NCBI RefSeq assembly: GCF_009870125.1
Contig: NC_046680.1
Span: forward strand, 8,370,001 to 8,434,000
DNA from: Drosophila pseudoobscura
Lineage: Eukaryota > Arthropoda > Insecta > Diptera > Drosophilidae
Direction: 5' to 3'
DNA: 64,000 bases
Every line of letters starts with the position of its first letter. Within the stretch, counting starts at the first letter, position 1. Of the stretch, positions 10,674-22,231 are shown piece by piece. The notes under the pieces are model-generated. The model saw nothing but the letters and a program-made list of their open reading frames with translations. It did not search any database and had not been told where the DNA came from. A program made the translations under genes and the position numbers.

Positions 10674-13600
10674 CTGTATAACCAAAAGAGATATCGACGG
10701 GAAATTAATACTTGGATGCAAGTGATCGTGGGGCGGCTGGCGATTCCCTACCTCAAATCATGGAGCTTCTTCTTAATGGTGGATAGGTCCATGGGGGATT
10801 TGATAATCTTGCGATAAGTGGGAAACTGTTTGGTGTTCACGGGCAACAGAAATGGCCACGAATCCTCGTGAAGCTGCGCGAAAGAACGAAAATACAGTGT
10901 TAGGTACGCCTTAGGCATTGGGAATGGGAAACCCACCTCCATTTCGGCCAGGAGCGTCTTGCAAACGGCCAACTCCTTCATGAGCTTCTTGGTCGCGTGC
11001 TTCTCCTTCTTCTCCTGTTTTAGCTTCTCCTTGGCCTCCTGTATGGCATGTATATTGATGGGCGGCGGTGACATTTGCGTTACTCCCACTCCCCCTGCCG
11101 CTCCCACCGTGGGTGGTGTGGGTGTGCAGGCACGCGGCGAGGGCATGGTCATCGGCTGCTGATGCGGCGGCGACTGGCAGATGGCGTTTAGTGCCGTCGG
11201 CGAGGCCTGCATGAGCAGCGGTGTCGTCGATGTGGGCACGGGCGGATGCAGTGGCCCGGGTGGCGGTGGTGTCGGCGCCGGTGTCGGCGTCGGCGTTCGG
11301 GTGGGCGTCACAGCCCGCGGCGACATGGCCACGTTGCTGAACTGCATCGGTCCATGGGGTACGGGAAGTATGGGCAGAACTGTGGGTCCTGTGGGGTTCA
11401 CCAGACCAGCGGCAAAGGCGCTGGCTGGCGGATAGACCGGGTAGCCGGTCGCAGCGATAGCCACTTCCTCGGGCAGCGGCACGACCCCGTTGTTGTTGCT
11501 GTTGCTGTTGCCCAGATGCGCCTGGAAACGGCTGCTGTCGATGGAGTTGGTGTGCTGCTGATCCTCGAACGTGGCCGAGGCAACCGAATGCGCCGGACTG
11601 CCAAAGAAACAGGGAGTAAAGGGAGGATTATATGTGTGTCCTGGGCCTGCACTGGTGGCTGTGTCAACACTCACCTCAAAGGCGGCGGCAGCGATGTCAT
11701 GGACTCGTCGTGCGACGAATTCAGCGACTGTTGCAGCTGGTGCTGCCCGTCCCCTCCCCCCATTTGGGGCAAGTGCTCCATGCTGGTGGCACCCACTGGC
11801 CCTGGTAGTCCTGGCTTGTCGTTGCGCCGCTTGGCGGCTGTGCTGGCATCGCGATCGCGACGCGACTTGCTGCTGCTGCTGCTGGTGCCGCCACTCCGCT
11901 TCTTGGGCGGCGGGGCCCGTGCAATGCAGCCGTGGCAGTACCACTTGCCGCGCGGCACCTTCAGCAGCGGTGGGATGTAGCAGTCGGCGTGGTAGGCGCG
12001 CGGACACAGATCGCAGTAGATCATCTTGCCCACCGGCGAGGGACGATGGCCGCCGCACACGATGCATTTGCGTTCATTGGTGGCCTTGTTCACGCACTCG
12101 TAGCAGTACCTGGAAGGAGACAGACGAGAGCGAGAGGGGAAGGATTACTCGGGGGATCCTTTTTGCCTTGAGAGAGTAGGAGGTGGAGGTGGAGTGGGAG
12201 TGGGTGTGGGAACAACAGTGCCACGCAACAACAGAGTGTCTCAACGGTTAACGGTCACATAAACGTTCAACAAACAACGCGACACAAAGGACAAGAAGGA
12301 CATCCATGGATGATTTTTGTGTGTGCACAGAATGAGGCAACGTTGTGTGTGGTGGAATGGAAATGGAGATGGAAATGGGGATGCAGGGCGTTGAGAGAGA
12401 GAGAGAGAGTACTCACCAGTCGCCATCGGGTATGTTGTCCATTTTAGGCTTGAAGCAGTACGTATGGTAGCCCTTGTCGCAGCCATCGCACAGGAGCAGC
12501 TTATCCTCGTTCTCGCCCGAGGTGCAGAACTGGCAATTCTGTAAGGAATTCGAATATTTGCTAGAGTTTGTGGTTGTGGCCGAGCGTCGACGTTTGCGTG
12601 TTTTTGTCTTTGTCGTGGTCGTGGTCGTCGTTTTTGCCCCAAAGTCCGAGTCAGAGTCCGTGCGGGAGTCTTGATCCTCGCTGGGGGAGGGCGATAAGGA
12701 AGGCGGTTGGGCTGGGGGGGATTGTCCGTTTTGCGCTGCCTTGGCGAGAGCCTTTAGATTGATTTTGATGCTCAGGGACTGCTGTTTTTGATGCTTTTGT
12801 TCCTTTGGGGGTGTCGCCGGGGGCCGTGGCGGTGGCGGTTCCGTTTTTGTTGTTTTCTGTGGCGTGGCTTGCTTCTTCTTCTTGCTCTTATTCTTCTGCT
12901 GCTGCTGTTGCTTCTTTTTGTTTGGTGTTGCCTGCTTCTTGGCGCTGCTCTTCTTGCTCGACTTGTTTCTTGTTGCATACTTTTGTGCGCAAACCAAAAA
13001 CATGTTGTGTTCGTTGCGGTTGCAGATGGAATTGGTTGCAGTTGCAGTTGGAATCGGTTGCGGTTGCGGTTGTGGTTGTGATTGAAGGTTCGTTGGGTTG
13101 TGGTTGTGGTTCGAGTCGGTCCAGGGATGGGGATAAATTTATTTTTTGTTCGGTTTTTTTTTGTCAACAGGTGGGGGGGAGGGGGAGTTGGTATAATGGT
13201 AATACGGATAGCGGTAAACGGTAAACGTTAACAGGGCAACAAAAGCATTCATGTATGTAATGTAATGTAATGTATTGTAATGTATGTGTGTGTATGTGGG
13301 TGTGTTTGTGTGTGTGAGTGTGAGTGTGAGTAATTATGAAAGCGTTAAATTTGTTGCATATTTGTTGGTTTTTTTTTTAAGTTTTAGAACACCATTTAGA
13401 ACACCACAAACAACAAACAAGTCAAACATTCAGCAAGAGAGCAAGAGAGTTGTTAAGAAAGAAAGAAAGAAAAAAATATAAATATAATTAGAAGAGGAAA
13501 CAAACAAATCAAATTTTGAATTAATTTTCATATTTTTTGGCAGGCAATGCAATAAATTTCTTCCTTTGGACCGGTAGGGGCGTGGGGTGTGATAGGAAGA

Positions 13601-16600
13601 GGTGTGTTGTGGAAGCGGAAGGGCAAGGGGATGCAGAGGTAGAATAAGAAAAACTCAAAAAAAAAAGAAGAAATTTACAAATATTCTACGATGCAAAACT
13701 AAATAAACGAGAGCTCTCGTCGTCTCTTACTCGTTGGTTTGGCTGTTGTGAATACGGTTAGTATTAAAATGTGCATGTGCATGTGTGAGCGTGAGTGTAG
13801 CGAGTAGCGTGTAGCGAGTAAAGTCTAGCGAGTGTGCAATAACAAAAAAAAAATGTTGGCAGAGAGCACTGACTGGGGAGTGTTCACAAAAAGATGATGG
13901 ATGGATAGATGGTTGGGGCTGGTGCGGGAGTGGTGGTGCCAGGGTATGGGGTGGTTGTACATTTCTTTGTCTTACCGCTTTCATAATGCTCTTGTCCCAC
14001 GCCACACAGGACTCCAGCACGTAGAGGGCCATGGCCAGCTGGGCCGTGGTGTGGGACCGGGCCACTGCATCCCGCCACTGCACCAGGCCCTTTGGTATGT
14101 TCTCCACCTTCTCGTCCCTGTCGCTGTCGCAGTTGCTGGCTGGCGAGACGTTGCCAGAGACGGGCTCCACGCTGCCAGACTCGCCCGGACAGCCGGAGGC
14201 GTTGGTGGAGTTGGGCGCAGTAGCCGCGGCGGCTGCTGCCAGGGCCATGGTGCGCTCGTTGAAGGATGAGGGATTGAGACTGTTTCCTCCCGGTTGTTGC
14301 TGATGATGTTGCTGGTGCTGCTGTTGCTGTTGCTGCTGCTGTTGGACCAACTGCTGCTGCTGCATCTGGAGCAGGTAGGCCGCGGCAGAGGCCGAATTCT
14401 GGGTCTGGGTGGAGGTGTGCTGGTTCTGGGCAATCACGGCCAGGTGGGCGTCGCCAGTCTGGGAGCCGAGCGGCGGCTTCAGGTAGCGCCGCTCAATGTT
14501 GGCCTCCAGATCGATGATCCGCTCCCGGATCATGGGAATGATGCTGATAAAGTCCTCTTCGCTGACCTCCTCCGGCTCCGGCAGGCTCTGCTCGCCCTCG
14601 ACGCGATTGGGCACCTGCCAGTTCTTCAGCTGCATCGAGGCGCTGGCCACCTTGTCCTCCAGCGACTCGAGCTGTTCGAGCAGGGCCAGTTCCACCCGCT
14701 TGGCCACCTTGGGGTTCCAGTCGTGCGGCCCGTCCGGCAACAGGTACTCCACCATGTGGGCCTCCAGCGGCTGCAGCTGGTAGTTGACGCCCAGCGGCTG
14801 TTCCAGGGTGAGGAAGCGCGTCAGGTTCTCCTGCAGCTCCCGTTCCCGCAGCCCCGACGGATTCAGGGTCTTTAGGAGCTGGCGCAGTTTCTGCTCGTCG
14901 TCGAGCTGCCACCAGCCGTAGCGCTGCCGTTGCGGCACGTACACGCCGTGCACTTTGTCCGGGAAGCCGGAGAGCTTCACCTGCTCGAGGAGCCGGTGCT
15001 CGTCGGGCGTCATGGACAGGGGCAGGGGAATGTCGATGGGGATGTACGTTTGGACGCTGCTCAGCGACATGTTGGCGATGTTGTGGTAGTAGGCCTGCGA
15101 TAGGGCCTCATCCAGCCTCAGCTCAATCTTCGGCTTTAGCTCTGGGGCATCTGTTCCGTCCTCAAGTACCCCTTCTCCCCCGCCCGTGTCCGGGGGGACA
15201 TCAGTGCGCAAACGAAAAAACTTGTCCTTGCCGGCGTGCTCATTGTCCTTCTCCGCATGCGCATCTCCATCTGCCTCAGCATCAGCGTCCGTTTCAGCAT
15301 CCGCATCTGGTTCCGCTTCAGCGTCCGCATCCACATCCATCTGTCCATCTTCGTCGGCATCCGGCTTCAACTTGATCTCCTGCTCCTCATCATCGGTCGT
15401 CACGAGGGGGCGATGAGGAGACTCCAGACCGTTTTTTGGCACTGTGCACTTGATCTTGATCTTGGCCTCGTACTCCTCCAGCTTGGCCTGCATCTGGCGC
15501 TCGTCCAGGCCGCTCAGCGAGAAGATGCACTCCTGCGCCAGCTTCCCCGGATCCACCTTGCACTCCTCCATCGGTATCGAGTAGTACTGCACGTTGTTGA
15601 TCAGGTCCCACGGATGGCCCTGCAGCTGCAGCTGGGCATAGCAGTTCTGGTTCGCATAGCCCCACTGCAGCTCCTGGGCGACCACACCGCCCTCCTCCGC
15701 GGGCAGTTCGCTGATTAGCGGCACCTCGCGCTGCACAATCGAGAACCATTTGGGCGTATCGTCGCCACTGGAGGTGGACACAATGATGCAATCGTCGGAC
15801 GTTTCCTTTTTCAGGTCCTCCATTTTGATGGTCGAAGATGTGATCAGATTCTGGCCATATGTCTGTGCCATTCCCACTCCCATTCCCATGCCCATACCCA
15901 TGCCCATGCCCATGCCCATTCCCTCCAACTTATCACAGTTGCTGTCGTTGCCAATGCTGTTGTTGTTGTTGTTGAGGGTTGGAATCATGTGGCCAGGCAT
16001 CGAGGGTATCTTGATCTCCGCCTCGAAGTCCGTTTTGGTGGAGATCATCGTGGTGGGCGGACCCATTAGCTCCATCTCCGACTTGACCTTGATTTCGGGT
16101 CGGGGCGGTTCGATCTTGGTTACCGTTGGAGGCACAGCACCCGCTTCGTCATCATCATCATCATCGCCCAGATCCACAATCTCCGGTTCGATTTTGTTCA
16201 CTTCGGTGACCTCATCGTCATCGTCATCCTCCGCCTCCTCCTCCTCTCCATCGTCCTGATCGTCTCGCTTCCGTTCTGGATGATTATCCTGATCCTGTGC
16301 TGCTGTGGCCACGGCTATAGCTGGATTCATCTCTGCGTGCGATTCATCCACCTCCATGGGCTGCACTGTCCCCGCCACCGACACCGTCTCCGTGTCCGGG
16401 ACCGTGCCCGTCGCTGTCTCCGCCTCCTTCGCTGCCACCTTCTCAGTCTCTGGCTCTGCCTCCTGGTCTCTGGATCCGTCCTCGAACTGCTTCTGGTTCT
16501 GCTGCTGCTCCTTCTGCAGCCGCTTCTCGTCCATATTCTCCAGGGCCTCGTGGTAGTCACAGATATCGTTCTGGGCTGATTCCAGGGCCTCGATGAAGAT

Positions 16601-19600
16601 GCCTCCGGCCTTGGGCAGCTTCCAGTAGCGTCGCCAGAAGCGATCCTGCCCAAAGCAGGCGGCACGCAGCTGATTGGTGCTCTTCTCCAGCGCCTCCTTG
16701 CAGTTGAGCGAGGCGCGCACGATTTTGTCCAGCTTCTTTTGCAGCTCATCGGCACTCAGGCGATTGTCCTCGTCCTCCTCCACATTGGTGATCTCCGAGT
16801 CCAGGTCGGAGAGGTCGTCCTCGATGATGCTCACATCGTTGTGGCCATCCTCGTTGATGGAGTTGCGGGCTCCGCTCTTTTTGGCCTGCATCAGGGCTGC
16901 CTGCATTTCGAGGCCTCCAGCCACAGTTGCCACTCCCACTCCAACTCCCGCTGCCGCATTTAGGCCACCTGTTGTGGGCGTACTCGAACCGTTGTGCTGA
17001 TAGGTGGGCGTGGGCGTTGGCGTAGGCGTGGGTGTGGCAAAGTCCTGTCCCGACATCTGCTTGCCGGGAGTAATGCAATCCACGGAAGAAATACAGCTCT
17101 TGGCGGGGCTCACCAGCGAGGAATCGAGGAGTGGTGCAGCGGGCGTTGCCTCTTCCTTATTGCTGACCGCACAATCAACGCCATCCACGTCCATGGGCTG
17201 TGATGGAATGGCCTTGCCATCCTCCAACTCCTTGTTGGTCTCCCCGTTGTTGGTCTCCACAGGAAGTCCCTCTCCTTCGATGTCCGGTGCCTTGGATGTG
17301 TCGTCTCCTTCGGCAGCAGCCGCCGCCTGCATGGCCTCTGCTGCCGCCTCGGCCTCGGCCACGGCCTCTGCCTGCTTCGCCTGTGCCTGGGCCAGCCGCT
17401 CGGCGTCCAGCTTCTGCTGGGCCATCAGGGCGTGCATGGCCGCCTCCCGCTCCGCCTGCGCCTTCTCGTACGCCTCGATGCGGGCCTTGCGCATGTGGAG
17501 GGCCTTGTACTTGCGCACCTTCATGTCCGTCATGTACTTCTCCTTGCGCATCTGGGCGCAGGTCTCGAGGCTGCCGTCGATCTGCCGCAGCACGGCCTTG
17601 TTCATCAGCAGGTCGTTGCATAGGTGGGCCAACATCTGGGCCTTGCGCGTCGGATTCAGGGCCACGAAGGGGCGGTCCTTGAGGGCGTACGATAGCTTCC
17701 AGGTGTCGTTCTCGTGGAGCAGCTTGTAGTACTCCTGGTTCTTGGCCGAGTGCGTGCTGGTGTCGGCGTCCACCTGGTGGTGGTCGGGCACCCGCCGCTC
17801 CCGCTCCCTGTCGACGGTGATGCCGTGCATCTGGCGCACCTCTCCGGTGGCCGTGGCGTACAGGTAGATGCGCAGAATCTCCGACACATTCGAGTTTGTT
17901 ATGTCCGCGTTGCGCAGCGACTGGCCCAGCAGCGTTGTGTGACGGCCGGGATTGGGCACGCCGGGATCCTCAATGGCACACACCAGGAGGTGCGTCATCA
18001 CCGACAGCAGCTCCTCCTCGGCATCCGCATTGCTGTCGCTGATCAGAGCGTCGTGGAGGTTCTGCAGCGACGGCAGCGACTCCATATCGAAGCCGAGGGT
18101 CTCGCCAAAGTTGTGCAGAAACTCGAAGACCATCAGAAGATCGGCCATTGCCTGGCCCGGCAATCGATTGCCGGCAATGCGCTCCAGCTCCGGCACCGCC
18201 ATCTCCTGCAGCATTTCCGAGTCCTCGTTGGGTCGCCGTATCAGCTGTAGGATCTCCGCGTCACGCTTCCTCTCGGCCATGCGGCGCTCGCGCAGTATGA
18301 GGCGATCCAGCACCAGCTGGTGTTTCTTCTTCTCCCGTTCCTCGAACTTGCGCCGTACCTCCAGCATCCGTATGAGATTCATGTGCTGCCGTCGACGTTC
18401 GCGTTCCTGTTTTCGAGGAGAGATCAGGTCAGTTATTGATTGATCTTGGGATAATCTATGGATGCTCTTACCATTTCAGCGGCCAGCAGCAGTTCCTTCT
18501 GCTTCTGCAGTTCCTGCGAGGAAGAAAATAGTAGATTTGTTAGTGGAAAGGTATTTCCTGCGAGCTCTTAAAAGAGCAAGATGGCCGAAGCAGGGATTAA
18601 TGCCAAAACAAACCGAACTCAAGGTTGAAAAATGTTTAAAAACAAAGCACAAAGTGTGTTCTCTCTCCACCTCTAGGAGGAGGGGGAGGAGGAGGAGATG
18701 AGAGAGGGAGAGGAAAGAGGAGTACAAAATGTACGAAAAGGGAATTGCATTTTGTACCTGTTCCTTGGCTAAAATTGCTTCCTGACGACGCTTCTCCTTC
18801 TCCTAGTGCAAAAAAAAAACAAAAACAAATGGAAATTATGGAAAATCAGCCTGGGTGCCGCCTGGAGGGGGGAGGGAGAGACTGACCTGTTGCTTCTTGA
18901 GCAGCTCCTCCTGCTTGAGGCGATCGAGCTCCTCCTGCCGCTTCTTGCGCTCCTGAAAGAAAGGAGTTTGGATTATTGCATGCCACACCACCACCATACC
19001 CTTCTCCGGGCTCACCTCGATGGCCTGCTGGTTCTTCATCTCCTTCTCCTTGCGCTGCTGCTCGAGCTTGGCGTTCTTCTCCTGGCGCGCCTTCTCCTTG
19101 TTGCGCGCCAGCTCCTCCTTCTGCAGCTTCTTGGCATCCCGCATCGCCTGCTGCTGCTTGGCAATCTCGATGCGCTGCTCCACATTGAGTGTCTGGCGTG
19201 TGAACACCTTGAGGTCCTCCAGCCGCTTAGCCACATCCTCGTCGGTCATCCGTATGTACTCGCCATCGTTGGCATACGGCGGCGGCGCTGGCTGCAGAAA
19301 CGATCCCACAATGGCCCGTGCGGAGAAGCTAAAGTTCTCGCGCGTCAGATTCGATGGCTGCTGCTCCAGGATCTGTCGAGGAAAAGCTGTTAGAATCCTG
19401 CTCTCAAGGATGGGTAGGAGGTTGGCTGTGGGGTCGCTTGGGTGTGGATTCGTGTGCCAAAAGGAGAGAAAAAGTTCGCCCTACAAACTCACAGCAAAAA
19501 CCTGTCCAATGGTCTTCAGGGGCGCCACACTGCCCGGCGCATAGTAGGTGACCTCCCCACGGATCTGTCCCAGCTTGGTCAGGCCTCGGATGACCGTGTC

Positions 19601-21333
19601 CCGCTTCCAGCCCATGTCCAGGGGCACTCGCAGCTCCGACACATTGTGTATGTTGGCATCCTCGCTCTCCGACTCCGACAGCCCGCTCTCGGCGGCCATG
19701 CTCTCCGAGTCCGTTGATGTTTCCATGTGCGCATTGGCCTCGCTCAATGCCAGCCGGATCTTCTCCTGCAAATGAGAAAATGAGAAAGTTCAGCAAATTT
19801 CAGAGCTGATCCCTGGGGATCCTTGGGGAGTAGAACTCACAATGTCCGCTCCTTGCTGGAGCAGCTGTTGGGTGGCCAGCATCGGTTTGAGGCCCACAGC
19901 CCGCGACTGGGCCAGCAGGGAGGCCACTGTATTCTTCTTGGGCTTGGACACTCCACGTCCGAGATTGCGCGGACGCCCCTCCTTGTACGAGGAGGAACCA
20001 CCGCCTCCGCCACCGCCGCCGCCCGACGAGTTTCCACCTGTCGAGCTACCGCCTCCGTGTTGAGGTGCCGGCGACGTATCGCCACTGCCCGAAATGGACC
20101 CACCCGGCATGCCCCCACTGCTGCCGCCGAGGGCCGCCGTAATGGAGCTCAGAGACTGCAGGCTGTTGCCGCCCTGAGCAGCCGCCTGGTACTCACTGGC
20201 CATGTTGGCCAGAGCCGAACTGGAGGTGGAAGTGGACGCCGTTGGGGCTCCTCCGCTGCTCTTGTCCGAGGGCTTCATAGACAGATTAAGCGGCGCATCA
20301 AAGTCGTCGATGGTGATGGGATTCGAGGCGGAGCCCACGGCCCCAGTGACGGCGGGTGGCAACGCACTGGACGCCGACTTCAGGCTGAGATTAACGCCAC
20401 CCGAGCCGGGGGCTGCATGATCGCTGGTCAGATCGTGCACCTCCTTGCCCTTGCTGGAGAGATTGTAGGCGCCGTTCGAGGTGATGGTCGGCGGCAGCTT
20501 GATCACCTCCACCCGATCGCTCGATGAGCCCTGGCCGTGACCGTGGCCCCCCATCGAGGACGCCGAAGAGTTGGCATTGCTGGTCACCGTCGAGGCACTC
20601 GACTTGGTGACACTCAGCTGATCCAACGGATTGGACATGCCCGTGAGGCCGGACAGACTGCCCATTGGCATGCCAGCGGCTCCCAGCATTCCATGGAGTC
20701 CTCCGGCAGCTGCCACTGCAGCAGCTGCTGCCGCCTGTTGCTGCTGTTGCTGTTGCTGCTGCTGGTGATGCTGCTGCTGGTGCTGGTGCTGTTGGTGCTG
20801 TTGGTGCTGCTGCTGCTGGTGCTGTTGGGCGGCTGCTGCCATTGCCGCGTACTCCATTTCGAGTCTAGCCCGCTTCGCGGGACTGAGACCTGGAAATGCA
20901 AGCAGAGAGGAGAGTGCATTTGTGGTGCTGTCGAGCTCTTTTTGCTGTTGCTGTTGTAATTGTTGTTGGAGTAGGTGTTGTTCTGCTTGGTGCTGTTGTT
21001 GTTGTTTCTGTTGATGTGTGGTCTGTTGTTGTTCTGTTTCGGAAATAGTCTTCTTGCGACCCCGTGATGTAGTACCAGGTATTTTGGGGCCCACAATCGA
21101 GGACGTATACTTGATGATCTCCGTGTCCGGTGGCAGGCGTACGCCCAGCAACGAGGGATGCTCGCTGCTGCCACTGCCGCTGTTCCACAAAGAGAATTGA
21201 TTAGATTTCGGGGGCGAGAATCAGAGAACCACCTTCCACTCACCTCATCATTCCCGCTGCTGCGCTCATGTAATCCTTTGCACCGTTGCCACCCTTGCTA
21301 CCCGATGATCCACCCGTTGAACTGATTCCCGCC

Positions 21334-21371
<38 letters not shown>

Positions 21372-22196
21372 GGAGGAACTGTGATGCTGCGACGACGACG
21401 TGACTGTGGCACTGGGCACCACTCCCGTGCTAGCCGCAAACGCATTCATCGCCGCCTGCATGCTCTGCTGCGGCGTCATGCCCAGGGCCCCGAACTGCGA
21501 CAGCGAATTGAGGGCATTCAGCGAGGGATTGTTCTTGTCGCGGTCCTTGCCCGATGCCCCCGCCGACGACGAGGATCCACCGCCCATGCCATGGGGGGAC
21601 ATTAGCGGATTGGCGCTGCCCAGGCTGGGATGCATGCCACCCAGCGACGCGTTGCTGGAGCTGACATTCGTGGACGATGCCTTGCTGCCGGACATGATGC
21701 CGCCGTTGCCCCCACCGCCCATGCCGAGGCCGGAGAGTCCGTGGCCGTGCATTGAGGAGGAACTGCCGCCGCCGCCGGACTTTTTGCCCGACGAGCCGCT
21801 GCCGGACCCTCCGCCCGATCCCGAGGCGGCGGCTGCAACCGCCTGCATGGCCATCAGCTCTTTGTGCAGGGTCACAGGATCGTACGCGGAGCTCGGATTG
21901 CTCGCCATGCTGTTGCTCGTCATCGTCGAAGGCTTCCCGTAGGCACTGGCCGTGCTCTGCAAATGGGAGGATTACAGGTTACCGCACCAAAAGAAGGCTA
22001 AGAAGACAAGTTTACCTTGTATCCTCCATGGCCGCCTCCGCTGCTGGTGGAGATCGATCCGCTGCCCGTGCTCACGGCCACCGATCCCGGCACACCGAAT
22101 CCGTGCATGCTGGCGAGCGCTGCTGCCGGATTGTTGGCCGCAGCTGCTGCAGCCGCTGCCGCCGCCGCATTCAGGCTGTTGGCCAGGCTCTGCTGC

Positions 22197-22231
<35 letters not shown>

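Noticed and set aside
14294..14875. Long plus-strand frames antisense to tou exon 11
   Set aside because: Shadows of strongly biased coding sequence; no independent evidence.
20885..21060. Possible extra intron inside tou exon 5 (acceptor-like TTGCATTTCCAG)
   Set aside because: There is no GT donor in the preceding ~160 bases with a usable context, and the frame is open throughout.
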